Made by a program: the position numbers and the translations under genes | Assembly: GCF_040703125.1 (NCBI RefSeq) | Contig: NZ_CP160035.1 | Span: 1-64,000 of the forward strand | Direction: 5' to 3' | Source: Flavobacterium ovatum | GTDB lineage: Bacteria; Bacteroidota; Bacteroidia; Flavobacteriales; Flavobacteriaceae | Length of the DNA stretch: 64,000 nucleotides | Notes under the pieces: generated by a model | What the model was told of the DNA's origin: nothing | Seen by the model: only the letters and a program-made list of their open reading frames with translations | Database searches by the model: none | Shown: positions 56,725 to 64,000 of the stretch, piece after piece | Layout of the letters: each line of letters begins with the position of its first letter | Numbering within the stretch: position 1 is the first letter of the stretch

Positions 56725-57384
56725 ATGCTCGAAAGACAATTCTCTACTTTTATCTTAGAATCTGGAACTGATGAAGCAGGACGCGGTTGTCTGGCTGGGC
56801 CTGTAACGGCGGCGGCGGTAATTTTGCCATTAGATTTTGAAAATGAAATTCTCAATGATAGTAAGCAACTATCAGAAAAGGTACGTGAACTACTAAAACC
56901 ATTGATCGAAGTACAAGCTTTAACTTTTGCAGTGACACATTTGTACCCGAAAGAGATAGATGAAATCAATATCTTGAATTCGTCGATGAAAGCCATGCAA
57001 GAATGTATTTTGAAACTCAACCCTACTCCTGAATATATTATCGTAGATGGAAATAGAGCGATCAATGCGAAACTGGGATTGAAAAGTAAATCTGGAAAAA
57101 AATTCTCGAAAGTGGAAATTGAATTATTACAATCGATCCCAAATCAGAGTATCGTGAAAGGCGATTCTAAATATTTGAGTATTGCAGCGGCTTCTGTGTT
57201 GGCAAAAACGTATCGAGATGAATATATGAATGTCATTCACGAAGAATACCCAATGTATAATTGGAAAAAAAACAAAGGCTACCCTACCAAAGAACATCGT
57301 GAAGCGATTCGGAAATTCGGCCCGACAAAATATCATCGAATGAGTTTTAGATTATTGCCGGAGCAGCTATCTTTGGATTTTTGA
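56725..57384 (+). CDS. rnhB: Ribonuclease HII
   Basis: 219-aa endonuclease that removes ribonucleotides from DNA and RNA primers. Catalytic residues: D15/E16 in [14 protein letters not shown], an Asp in IIVDGNRAI (about 112) and another near [21 protein letters not shown] (about 150-160). [17 protein letters not shown] is the usual C-terminal motif. Only + strand gene in this stretch, divergent from the porin gene. Confidence 0.96.
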   Translation: MLERQFSTFILESGTDEAGRGCLAGPVTAAAVILPLDFENEILNDSKQLSEKVRELLKPLIEVQALTFAVTHLYPKEIDEINILNSSMKAMQECILKLNPTPEYIIVDGNRAINAKLGLKSKSGKKFSKVEIELLQSIPNQSIVKGDSKYLSIAAASVLAKTYRDEYMNVIHEEYPMYNWKKNKGYPTKEHREAIRKFGPTKYHRMSFRLLPEQLSLDF

Positions 57385-57475
57385 TTGAAGATAAACGATT
57401 AACGATTTTTGATGTAATCCTAGAATGCAAATTTTGTCTTCTAATTGATTTTTGAGATTGACTTTTGATTTTTGA

Positions 57476-58174
57476 CTAAACAATTTGACATTCAAATAAA
57501 GCGGACAAATGCTTGACAATTTTATCTTTCACTTCTTGTTCATCTACTTTTTCAACACCTAGCTCTACGTTTAAAGATGTAACGGCTTTTCCTTTTATTC
57601 CACACGGGATGATATTATCAAAATAACCTAAGTCAACATTTACATTTAGTGCAAATCCGTGCATGGTTACCCAACGAGAGGCACGCACGCCCATGGCACA
57701 AATTTTACGAGCAAAAGGTGTTCCTACTCCAAGCCAAACACCTGTTTCGCCATCACTTCTCCCACATTCTAAACCGTAATCTTGTAGGGTTAGAATAATC
57801 GACTCTTCAAGGAAGCGTAGGTATTTATGGATATCGGTAAAGAAATTTTCTAAGTCTAAAATCGGGTATCCCACAATTTGACCAGGACCATGATAGGTAA
57901 TATCGCCACCACGATTGATTTTGTAGAAAGTTGCACCTTTGGCTTCGAGTTGTTTTTCGGATAGCAATAGATTTTCTAAATCACCACTTTTCCCCAAGGT
58001 ATACACATGAGGATGCTCCACCAACAATAAATAATTAGGTGTTGCAATTGTGGTTTCTTCTCTTCTGTTTCGGATTTTCAAATCTACTACTGCTTTAAAA
58101 AGCTCCTCTTGGTATTCCCAAGCCGCTTTGTAATCCAGACTTCCTAAATCTTGAAGTTGTACGGTTTTGTTCAT
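57476..58174 (-). CDS. lipB: Octanoyltransferase LipB
   Basis: 232-aa enzyme moving octanoyl from acyl carrier protein to lipoyl domains, the first step of lipoate synthesis. RGGDITYHGPGQIVGYPILDL (about 89-109) is the signature; the catalytic pair is K157 (ARKICAMGVR) and C191 (IIPCGIKGKAVTSL). Its ATG overlaps the TAA of the upstream lipoprotein gene by one base, so translation may be coupled. No lipA is adjacent. Confidence 0.96.
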   Translation of the reverse strand: MNKTVQLQDLGSLDYKAAWEYQEELFKAVVDLKIRNRREETTIATPNYLLLVEHPHVYTLGKSGDLENLLLSEKQLEAKGATFYKINRGGDITYHGPGQIVGYPILDLENFFTDIHKYLRFLEESIILTLQDYGLECGRSDGETGVWLGVGTPFARKICAMGVRASRWVTMHGFALNVNVDLGYFDNIIPCGIKGKAVTSLNVELGVEKVDEQEVKDKIVKHLSALFECQIV

Positions 58175-58932
58175 TATTCAAAGACTACGTTAAGATTTAG
58201 CTTTTCAGGATTCTCCATATATTCAGTGAAAGGATATCGAACAGTAATTGTTTTTCTGTCACCACTAAAAAGTGCTTCTGGATTTGAAGTCGATTTTACT
58301 GGTTTTGGAAAATGATATTTCAAGGTATAACTTGAGGATGCAAATAACATTTTGGACATTCCTACAGAATCTACTGCTTTTGTTTTTTCCTTTAATAATG
58401 CAACTTTACGACTAAATGTTTTTCCATCATAAGTAAAACTCAATTTCGAATTATTATCTCCAAAACTTCCTCCAAAGGGGCTTTTAGCAGTCTCGCTTGT
58501 TTTTGATTTTTTTAAATCTTGTAAAACGGTAAAACCCTCCATTAAATCCTGAAGTTCGGCAACTTTATTAAAAGGAGAATTCATGGTAATTAGAAATTCT
58601 TTTTTATCGGGATCCATTTTCATGTGCATTACTGTATTTTCCAAGCCTTTGAGTGCGGCTTGTTTTTCTGGACTTAGTTTCGCTATACTATCTTTTTTCT
58701 GTTCGAAAATAGTTTTAAAACTGATAACCGAATCCAGCACTTTTTTATCTCCTTTAAGCCCCATCTTTTCACTCATTTTATCACCACCCATAGCCAACAA
58801 ACCAGAAGCATCTACTTCAACAGAATATTCTCCTGAACCATTTTCCTGAATATCAATACTTTCTGTAAAATTACAAGAAGCTAACAACAGTATCGCAATG
58901 AGTAGAATTGTCTTTTGAAAAAATTGTTTCAT
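58174..58932 (-). CDS. Lipoprotein of unknown function
   Basis: 252 aa. The signal peptide ends in the lipobox LLASC (Cys near residue 20). It begins its mature part with FTESIDIQENGSGEYSVEVDASGLLAMGG, a pattern seen in flavobacterial lipoproteins next to lipB. The middle is rich in Lys, Met and Asp; no enzyme motif is visible. It overlaps lipB by one base and lies 39 bases after the SCO gene. I do not know its function. Confidence 0.75.
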   Translation of the reverse strand: MKQFFQKTILLIAILLLASCNFTESIDIQENGSGEYSVEVDASGLLAMGGDKMSEKMGLKGDKKVLDSVISFKTIFEQKKDSIAKLSPEKQAALKGLENTVMHMKMDPDKKEFLITMNSPFNKVAELQDLMEGFTVLQDLKKSKTSETAKSPFGGSFGDNNSKLSFTYDGKTFSRKVALLKEKTKAVDSVGMSKMLFASSSYTLKYHFPKPVKSTSNPEALFSGDRKTITVRYPFTEYMENPEKLNLNVVFE

Positions 58933-58971
58933 TTGATTTTTTTTTTCAAAGATACAAACTCCTAACTAAAA

Positions 58972-59634
58972 CTACTTTTCTTTTTTCAGTGTCGTAATAT
59001 CCTCAATAATCCGATCCATCTCAATAGGCAATGTACCATTATAAACTCCACGAATTCGACGTTTACCATCTACTAAAATAAAATTTTCAGTGTGCAGAAA
59101 GTCATTTAATTTACCATAGAACCCTATCGAATCTCCTGCAAAATAATGTTTTTTGGCCAATGTATAAATGGTGTTTTTATCTCCAGTGAGTAAATGCCAT
59201 TTACCCGAAATACACCCTTTCAAATCGGCATATTCTTTCAATTTCTTGACATCATCCAGTTCAGGATTTACAGAATGAGATAGCAATAAAATCTGCGAGT
59301 CATTTGCATATTTATCTTGAAGGATTTTCATGTTGTCCGTCATTCTAGGGCAAATGCTGCCGCAACTGGTGAACATAAAGTTGGCTACATAAATTTTACC
59401 CTCGACTGTTTTTTCAGTTATGGTTTGATCGTCTTGATTGGTCAATGCAAATGCGGGAATCGTATGGATTTTAGAAAACTCAGGACTGTCTTTGGCAATC
59501 CATTCTGGAGTAAATTCGGGCGTATTAAAAAAAGGCATGCCTTCCTCGGCTTCTGCTTTACTTTTTTGGCAACCAAAAAATGTTGCAATAACTAAAACCC
59601 CAACTATTAATCTATTTTTTAGTGACTTTCTCAT
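58972..59634 (-). CDS. SCO family lipoprotein (Sco1/SenC/PrrC)
   Basis: 220-aa thioredoxin-fold protein, in other organisms a copper chaperone for the Cu-A site of cytochrome oxidase or a thiol reductase. Lipobox-like ATFFGC puts a lipidated Cys at about 22. Copper/redox residues: C91 and C95 (TSCGSICPRM) and H181 (DFLHTENFILVDG), with the usual spacing of about 86. It overlaps the YwqK-like gene by 23 bases. No oxidase gene is in the window. Confidence 0.93.
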   Translation of the reverse strand: MRKSLKNRLIVGVLVIATFFGCQKSKAEAEEGMPFFNTPEFTPEWIAKDSPEFSKIHTIPAFALTNQDDQTITEKTVEGKIYVANFMFTSCGSICPRMTDNMKILQDKYANDSQILLLSHSVNPELDDVKKLKEYADLKGCISGKWHLLTGDKNTIYTLAKKHYFAGDSIGFYGKLNDFLHTENFILVDGKRRIRGVYNGTLPIEMDRIIEDITTLKKEK

Positions 59635-60226
59635 TTGGGTTTTTACATAATTTGATTCCGATTAAACCGTATTTCTTACCTTTTTTAATCACATAGTTAG
59701 CGCGAACACTTCCATCCTCATACCATAAACGCTCACTTCCTTCTTCGTATCCATTTTCATAATGGAATTTTTTAAACAACTGCCCCGTTACATACCATTC
59801 TAGAACTTCACCATGATACTCATCGTTAAAAAATTGGTAGTTGAATTTAGGTTTTCCATTTTCCCACCAGCCTTCATGTTTTCCTTCTTTTTTATTCGAA
59901 ATATAAAGTCTATTTTCTGCCAAAACACCATTATCATACCATTTTTTTTGGTCCCCTTCCAACATACCAAACAAATAGGATTTGACAAAAGCAGTGTCTT
60001 TGGAAGGATATAGCATAAACTGCTTACCCGAATATTTATCTGTTTTAAAATACAAGGTATCTTGGTCAAAATGAAATCTTTCATCTGAACCCAAAGTATA
60101 AATGGCAGGTACTTTTTGAGGGTATCTTTGAGGCGCAACTATTTCTTTTTGATTACAACTAACCATCAATAGCGTTGCAAAAAAATAAAACAGTACTTTC
60201 TTAAAAGAATAAAATTTTAAAAACAT
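59612..60226 (-). CDS. YwqK/MORN-repeat family lipoprotein
   Basis: 204 aa from the ATG at 60226 (MFLKFYSFKKVLFYFF); the 20 upstream in-frame residues are unlikely. Lipobox LLMVSC near residue 23. The rest holds MORN-like repeats: DQKKWYDNGVLAENRLYI, EGWWENGKPKFNYQFFNDEYHGEVLEWY, TGQLFKKFHYENGYEEGSERLWYEDGSVRANY. Proteins of this kind are often labelled toxin-antitoxin YwqK antitoxin, but no toxin is present. Overlap with the SCO gene and position after the YHYH gene suggest one operon. Confidence 0.8.
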   Translation of the reverse strand: MFLKFYSFKKVLFYFFATLLMVSCNQKEIVAPQRYPQKVPAIYTLGSDERFHFDQDTLYFKTDKYSGKQFMLYPSKDTAFVKSYLFGMLEGDQKKWYDNGVLAENRLYISNKKEGKHEGWWENGKPKFNYQFFNDEYHGEVLEWYVTGQLFKKFHYENGYEEGSERLWYEDGSVRANYVIKKGKKYGLIGIKLCKNPNEKVTKK

Positions 60227-60249
60227 AGTATTACTTATCAACTTTAATA

Positions 60250-60331
60250 GTTGCCACAAAGGCACGAAGACACAAATTTCAAACAAAATCTGACGTCACA
60301 ATAACTTAGAACCTTAGCGACTTTAAAAAAA
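60250..60331. repeat. Flavobacterial intergenic microrepeats
   Basis: CACAAAGGCACGAAGACACAAA (first 20 bases are the recurring core) and CTTAGAACCTTAGCGACTTTA. The latter shares TAGCGACTT plus an A-run with 63738-63755, upstream of lysS. Looks like non-coding repeat dispersed in the genome. Confidence 0.5.
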
Positions 60332-61084
60332 CTAATTTGAAACAGTTCCTGGACTTCCATAAAAGCCACTTCCGTTGATGTAGGGATCTGTATTGGTAAT
60401 ATGGTAATGGTAAATTCCGTTTGGATAATCGACAGTTGGGGATGTGTGTCCGTGATATGCATCCAATCCTGTTACTGCCGCCCCATTTTCTTCGGGTCCA
60501 TAAACAGGAAAACCATCCAATAAAAATCCCATCAAGGCAGACTTTCCTTTGGTTTGTGTTAAATATAGTGGCTCAACATGATAATGGTAAATCATTCGCC
60601 CTGTCGGATGTCCCGAATACTGATCAAAAGATTGAATCTCATCTGTCAAAGGTTGATTAGGTCCAGCATATTGATTAAACAAAGGTACTCCGTTTATTGA
60701 AACCCCAATAGCACCAAGCGGTGTCGAAGCATGAGAACTGGCAGCAACGGGATTCAGAGGTATTTTAAACGTAAAAGCTAAATTAGTATCGATGACATTA
60801 GGATTTTTCTTGAAGGTAGATCCTCCAAAAGTAGTTCCGCTAAAAGCTTCATATTTATCGCTTGTAGTTGCATAATAAACACTTTTATGATCGGGTTGAC
60901 CGTTTGTTTTTATAGTTAGGTAAGTCCCGTCAGAGGTGATACTAGTTGCTCCATAGATTTTTTTGTAAACCTCAGGTATGTTATTGATATCTTCTGTACT
61001 AGATGATGGATTATCCGAATTACTGCAGTTCAAAAACAGCAATATTGCGACTAAGGGAGTGATTAAAAAAATAGATTTCTTCAT
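60332..61084 (-). CDS. YHYH domain lipoprotein
   Basis: 250 aa with lipobox FLNCSNSD (Cys at 20). The His-rich motifs that name the family are RMIYHYHVEP (about 163-172), AYHGHTSP (about 212) and GIYHYHITNTDPY (about 224-236). Such clustered His/Tyr suggests metal binding, but the family function is not established. Located between the metal-sensor-like gene and the YwqK/SCO genes, which fits a metal-related role (inference). Confidence 0.85.
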   Translation of the reverse strand: MKKSIFLITPLVAILLFLNCSNSDNPSSSTEDINNIPEVYKKIYGATSITSDGTYLTIKTNGQPDHKSVYYATTSDKYEAFSGTTFGGSTFKKNPNVIDTNLAFTFKIPLNPVAASSHASTPLGAIGVSINGVPLFNQYAGPNQPLTDEIQSFDQYSGHPTGRMIYHYHVEPLYLTQTKGKSALMGFLLDGFPVYGPEENGAAVTGLDAYHGHTSPTVDYPNGIYHYHITNTDPYINGSGFYGSPGTVSN

Positions 61085-61168
61085 AGTTCCGAACTTAAAA
61101 TTAGTGTTATTTGATTTTAGACGAAAAAATATTGTAATACGTGCGAACTATCTATACAAATACACCTT

Positions 61169-61651
61169 CTACTTAACTTCCTTATTAGCTTGGTGCTGTT
61201 GCATTCTACGTCTTGAGAATATTTCGCCCAATTTTTTGACCAATTCTTTATAGTTTTCTTGTTGCTCTGGTGTATTGCAAATCTTTTTAACTTTTAAAAA
61301 ATGATCAAAATGTGCCTTTTCAATTGTTCTTTGATAATCACTCAAAACAGTAATCAAACTGTCTTTTACTCTGGAATTCACTTCTGGAGCTACTAACTGC
61401 TCGTACAAATTTTCTTTAGTCAATTTGATTTCTTGGTTAATACTATCAATTTTCGTCGTATGACGTTCGACCAAGGCTACAAATTGCTCTGTTTGTTTTG
61501 CATCCAAATCCAATTTTTCGATAATCATTTTCCGAACCCCAGCTCGATGATCTCTATTTCCTTTTGACTTTATAACAAAAAACACTATCATTCCCAGATT
61601 GAGAATTACAAGTGCAATCACCGAAATGGTTAATACTTTTATCTTGCTCAT
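61169..61651 (-). CDS. Periplasmic metal-sensor/Spy-like protein
   Basis: 160 aa. One N-terminal membrane segment (VLTISVIALVILNLGMIVFFVI, about 5-27) precedes a helical, charged periplasmic domain (RAGVRKMIIEKLDLDAKQTEQFVALVERHTTKIDSINQEI.., NTPEQQENYKELVKKLGEIFSRRRMQQHQ). This is the layout of CnrX/ZraP/Spy/CpxP-like sensors. His residues near 72 and at the C-terminus could bind metal. It follows the putative anti-sigma gene by 3 bases; together with the sigma factor it looks like a CnrH-CnrY-CnrX-type module. Confidence 0.75.
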   Translation of the reverse strand: MSKIKVLTISVIALVILNLGMIVFFVIKSKGNRDHRAGVRKMIIEKLDLDAKQTEQFVALVERHTTKIDSINQEIKLTKENLYEQLVAPEVNSRVKDSLITVLSDYQRTIEKAHFDHFLKVKKICNTPEQQENYKELVKKLGEIFSRRRMQQHQANKEVK

Positions 61652-61654
61652 AAC

Positions 61655-61930
61655 TTATCGTAAATAAAATTGATTAGAGTCCGAAACTGCTGCTATAAGC
61701 ACTGTTTCTTCTATCTCTTTTTCTGTTTGTAATTCTTTATAAATCACCCTGATATTGATACTTAACAAAATAATAATCGAAGCGGCGGCGAGCCACACCC
61801 ATTCCTTAGCTATTGTTTTCTTCACTTTCAATTTATTTTGAATTTTAAAAAACAAGCCATCATCAGGCAAGACTTTTACGATTTGATTCGTACTGTCCAT
61901 TACTTCGCTTATCCATTTATCTCTTTCCAT
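61655..61930 (-). CDS. Putative anti-sigma factor, single-span
   Basis: 91 aa: a 44-residue N-terminal cytoplasmic part (MERDKWISEVMDSTNQIVKVLPDDGLF..), one membrane segment (WVWLAAASIIILLSINIRVIY, about 44-64) and a short periplasmic tail. The order sigma factor, small one-span protein, periplasmic sensor strongly suggests an anti-sigma role, like CnrY. I see no zinc-binding anti-sigma motif (HxxxCxxC). Call rests on context and topology. Confidence 0.65.
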   Translation of the reverse strand: MERDKWISEVMDSTNQIVKVLPDDGLFFKIQNKLKVKKTIAKEWVWLAAASIIILLSINIRVIYKELQTEKEIEETVLIAAVSDSNQFYLR

Positions 61931-61950
61931 ACTATCTTAGACTGATTATT

Positions 61951-62499
61951 TTATTTTTTCTTGCGGTATTCTTCAAATTTATTTCCTAATTTCTTCTTGA
62001 GGTTGTCTTTGGCTCTAAAAAGTAAAGACTCTACTGACGAAACCGTTAGCTCCATAATACTGGCAATTTCGGGATTACTCAAACCATCGATTTTGGACAA
62101 AATGAAAGCTGTTTTTTGGTTTTCACTCAATTCGTTTATAACACCAAAAAGTAATTTAGACTTTTCTTTATTTTCTAACAAAATCCCAGGATGCTCAAAA
62201 GTGGAAATATTTTGAATTTCATATTCATTCTCCGATCGTTTTCCAAAAATAAAAAAGCGTTTTTGACTTTTTTTATGCTTTAAAAAATCCAAACTTTTGT
62301 TGATTGTAATCCGGTAAATCCAGGTTTTTAAAGTCGAAAGGTTTTTAAAAGTAGCAATCGACTGGTGTAATTGCATAAAAACATCTTGAGTTATTTCTTC
62401 TGCATCTTCTACATTTTGGACATAACTCAGCGCCACGTTGTACACGAGGGATTTGTATTGATGATACATTTCTTGAAAACTGGCGGCGTCAAAACTCAT
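61951..62499 (-). CDS. ECF RNA polymerase sigma factor
   Basis: 182 aa. Region 2 (YKSLVYNVALSYVQNVEDAEEITQDVFMQLHQS, about 15-47, with TWIYRITINKSLDFLKHKK) and region 4 (LSENQKTAFILSKIDGLSNPEIASIMELTVSSVESLLFRAKDNLKKKL, about 128-175) are clear; region 1.1 and 3 are absent. It should direct RNA polymerase to a stress regulon. It heads an operon with the putative anti-sigma and metal-sensor genes. A -7 element TATATTTG at 62531-62538 (minus) is its likely promoter. Confidence 0.93.
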   Translation of the reverse strand: MSFDAASFQEMYHQYKSLVYNVALSYVQNVEDAEEITQDVFMQLHQSIATFKNLSTLKTWIYRITINKSLDFLKHKKSQKRFFIFGKRSENEYEIQNISTFEHPGILLENKEKSKLLFGVINELSENQKTAFILSKIDGLSNPEIASIMELTVSSVESLLFRAKDNLKKKLGNKFEEYRKKK

Positions 62500-62530
62500 T
62501 CCAATCGTAGGTAGTGGTTTTTATGAAATT

Positions 62531-62538
62531 CAAATATA
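62531..62538 (-). promoter_or_regulatory. -7 element of the ECF sigma operon
   Basis: TATATTTG on the minus strand, perfect match to TAnnTTTG, 31 bases before the ATG. No TTTG lies at the -33 distance. Confidence 0.45.
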
Positions 62539-62628
62539 GACGAAAATTGAGAAGATTTCCCTTTTATAACGCAAGATTCATATCTTTACTATTTCATTAA
62601 CACGGAGTTTTATGGTCTAATTTATAAT

Positions 62629-62673
62629 AGCAAGGCTTCAGATTGTGGGCACGGATTGCAAATCCGCGCTATC
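62629..62673. repeat. REP-like palindrome with tRNA-Cys-anticodon-arm resemblance
   Basis: CGGATT-GCA-AATCCG is a perfect 6-3-6 hairpin (62652-62666) in the context GTGGGCACGGATT and AATCCGCGCTATC. Sequences of this type recur between genes in Bacteroidota. The core also equals a tRNA-Cys anticodon arm, but no acceptor, D or T arm is present. Confidence 0.5.
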
Positions 62674-62685
62674 TGGTTGTTACAA

Positions 62686-63441
62686 TTATATTTTTGAAAT
62701 TGGTTTTAATTCAAAATCATAAATCATAGTCGAAATATCAACTATAAACCACTCTTTAAACATTTTGTAATTTCGTTTTTGAGGCCATGCTTTTTTATTA
62801 GTATTCCAGCCTACTAACTCAGCTATGAAAATTTTTTCGCATTTTTTCTTGACCCATGTCTCTATATCTTCAATATCTTCATTAATAAGGTATGTATTTG
62901 TTTCAATGGGTTTGTGTATATCCTCAGGATACAAATTATTACGCCAATCAATAAATGGTTGCTGGTGTTTGATAATAATTGCCGTTCTATTTATGAATCC
63001 TTCATCAAAATCGTTTTCATCTGTTTCTTCAGTCATCGTATCAAACATATTGGCTAAGTACTGTTCCTGCGCTTGTGTTGTTACATTCAAGATAGGATCG
63101 CCATCTGTTTCCTTTAACTCATAATCAACTATAAAGTTGGTATATTCTTTGAAATTAGAAATCTTATAGTCAATCATTCTATTTAGTAAATCAAAATCTA
63201 TTTCATCGCTCTCTATAGAATTAATTGCTGCATCACTTTCTCCTTCTGGAAGTATTTGTTTCATGTTGGCAAAATTCCAAGCATTTACAGCAAAATCGAA
63301 AATATCTTCAAAATATTCAGTGTCTTCAAATTCTTTAATAAAATTTTCCAAGAATTTCTCCATTAATACTGAATATTTTACACCTTCATTCTGTACAATA
63401 ACTGTTGGCTTATTATGCATATTAATTACTTTATTTTTCAT
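62686..63441 (-). CDS. Acidic hypothetical protein
   Basis: 251 aa, not recognised. Cytoplasmic by sequence: no signal or membrane segment. Strongly acidic in the middle (EFEDTEYFEDIFDF, ESDAAINSIESDEIDFD, EETDENDFDEGF) with a more basic C-terminal third (WVKKKCEKIFIAEL, NTNKKAWPQKRNYKMFKEWF) and conserved-looking Trp residues. Codon use looks like the neighbours. No operon partner on either side; the REP-like palindrome lies just past its stop codon. Confidence 0.65.
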   Translation of the reverse strand: MKNKVINMHNKPTVIVQNEGVKYSVLMEKFLENFIKEFEDTEYFEDIFDFAVNAWNFANMKQILPEGESDAAINSIESDEIDFDLLNRMIDYKISNFKEYTNFIVDYELKETDGDPILNVTTQAQEQYLANMFDTMTEETDENDFDEGFINRTAIIIKHQQPFIDWRNNLYPEDIHKPIETNTYLINEDIEDIETWVKKKCEKIFIAELVGWNTNKKAWPQKRNYKMFKEWFIVDISTMIYDFELKPISKI

Positions 63442-63601
63442 AATATAAATGGGGTTTGAAAGTTTATTTTTTCATTCTAAATAGTACTTACAAGATTACA
63501 TACTTTTTTTGAATTACAAAAGAAACATTTCAACCCTTTCAGAGTTTGGAACTCATAAGGGTTATTAAAAAAACGTCTTAAAAATAAAAAACGTCCTCGC
63601 C

Positions 63602-63702
63602 TAGCCCCGATAGAAACGGCATCCTTTTTTGCTTTTTTCGGCAAAAAAGATACAGTGTATAGCGGGACCAATCGTGACTGAAACCACAATTTTTCGGCTC
63701 CT
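63602..63702 (+). repeat. Dispersed structured repeat, copy B
   Basis: Begins TAGCCCCGATAGAAACGGCA and ends TTCGGCTCCTTAAAA. The central stem pairs CTTTTTTGC (63624-63632) with GCAAAAAAG (63641-63649). GATACAGTGTATAGCGGGA follows, matching copy A at the same place. It lies upstream of the lysS promoter, same strand. Confidence 0.78.
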
Positions 63703-63732
63703 TAAAAAACTTTTTCTTAGAAACTTAGAAAC

Positions 63733-63764
63733 TTTGCATCTTAGCGACTTAAAAAGTATCTTTG
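63733..63764 (+). promoter_or_regulatory. Promoter of lysS
   Basis: TTTG (63733-63736), 20 bases, TATCTTTG (63757-63764): both elements match exactly. The -33 element and spacer lie in a flavobacterial microrepeat (CTTAGAAACTTTGCATCTTA). Leader about 15 bases. Confidence 0.75.
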
Positions 63765-63785
63765 CGCTCTTAAAAATAGCATAAA

Positions 63786-64000
63786 ATGGCACTATCAGAA
63801 CAAGAAATCATTCGAAGAGAGAAACTTCAAGCCCTACGCAACTTAGGAATCAATCCTTATCCTGCGAATCTTTTTCCTGTAAATCATACTTCGAAACAGG
63901 TAAAAGAATCCTTTGAGGAAGGCAAGAAGGTCATTGTTGCTGGACGTTTGATGAGTGTGCGTGACCAAGGTAAAGCCTGTTTTGCTGAGTTGCAAGACAG
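63786..64000 (+). CDS. lysS: Lysyl-tRNA synthetase, N-terminal part (cut by window end)
   Basis: First 71 codons of class II LysRS, which charges tRNA-Lys. Begins MALSEQEIIRREKLQALRNL, then GINPYPANLFPVNHTSKQV and the start of the OB-fold anticodon-binding domain (VIVAGRLMSVRDQGKACFAEL). These match the known N-terminus of flavobacterial LysRS. The frame is open to the last base; the catalytic domain lies beyond the window. Confidence 0.93.
   Translation, partial: MALSEQEIIRREKLQALRNLGINPYPANLFPVNHTSKQVKESFEEGKKVIVAGRLMSVRDQGKACFAELQD

Noticed and set aside
59612..60226. Toxin-antitoxin system suggested by the YwqK antitoxin label
   Set aside because: MORN-repeat lipoprotein with no toxin gene beside it; the name is an annotation habit and not evidence of a toxin-antitoxin pair.
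62640..62680. tRNA-Cys gene
   Set aside because: Only the anticodon-arm sequence is present; no acceptor, D or T arm can be formed from flanking bases.

Overview
This AT-rich window looks like the start of a Flavobacterium-type chromosome (Bacteroidota, Flavobacteriaceae). It opens with dnaA. It carries the classic Bacteroidota translation/transcription block: rpsU-xerC-hpf-tRNAs-tuf-tRNA(Trp)-secE-nusG-rplKAJL-rpoBC-DUF3467. Many genes have the phylum-specific promoter pattern TTTG-N17-20-TAnnTTTG. Family markers include DUF2279, DUF2851, Porin_10-type and YHYH proteins and split methylmalonyl-CoA mutase. Most starts lack a Shine-Dalgarno (SD) sequence, as expected for the phylum; rpsU is a striking exception.

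Layout. 1-6.3 kb (+ strand): dnaA, a low-molecular-weight phosphatase, a lone secreted GH16 agarase-like enzyme, an RsmI-like methyltransferase, a methionine aminotransferase-like enzyme and a 2,4-dienoyl-CoA-reductase-like SDR. 6.3-7.1 kb: about 0.9 kb without a gene, holding two copies of a structured dispersed repeat. 7.2-12.9 kb: an HtrA protease, then a cell-envelope operon (dapF, GNAT, mltG, DUF2279) and a lysozyme-like exported protein. 13-18.7 kb (- strand): the two methylmalonyl-CoA mutase subunits, separated by an outer-membrane-type gene ending in 7.6 copies of a 90-bp tandem repeat. 18.7-29.7 kb (-): DivIC-like protein, uridine kinase, a LysM/NlpC hydrolase, two different aconitases in tandem, a MoxR ATPase and a SurA-like isomerase. 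30.2-31.8 kb (+): prfC. 32-48 kb (-): the rpo/rpl/tuf/tRNA superoperon. 48-63.4 kb (-, except rnhB): acyl-CoA dehydrogenase, an NSS symporter with a tiny MetS-like partner, PspC, DUF2851, an exonuclease, a porin, lipB, and a locus with an ECF sigma factor, putative anti-sigma, metal-sensor-like protein, YHYH, YwqK and SCO proteins. The window ends in the first 71 codons of lysS (+).

How the genes fit together. The methylmalonyl-CoA mutase subunits and AcnB (which in many bacteria also dehydrates 2-methylisocitrate) touch propionate and TCA metabolism. DapF, MltG, the LysM/NlpC hydrolase and the lysozyme-like protein serve the wall. SurA, HtrA and the porin serve the outer membrane.

I saw no phage, CRISPR array, restriction system or intact transposon. 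The most interesting signals are noncoding or structural: a dispersed repeat family whose central stem shows compensatory base changes in four copies (a probable structured RNA); an extended SD before rpsU, matching known bS21 autoregulation; a promoter that starts inside the preceding gene's terminator; an unannotated 52-residue transporter subunit candidate; and the repeat gene splitting the mutase pair.
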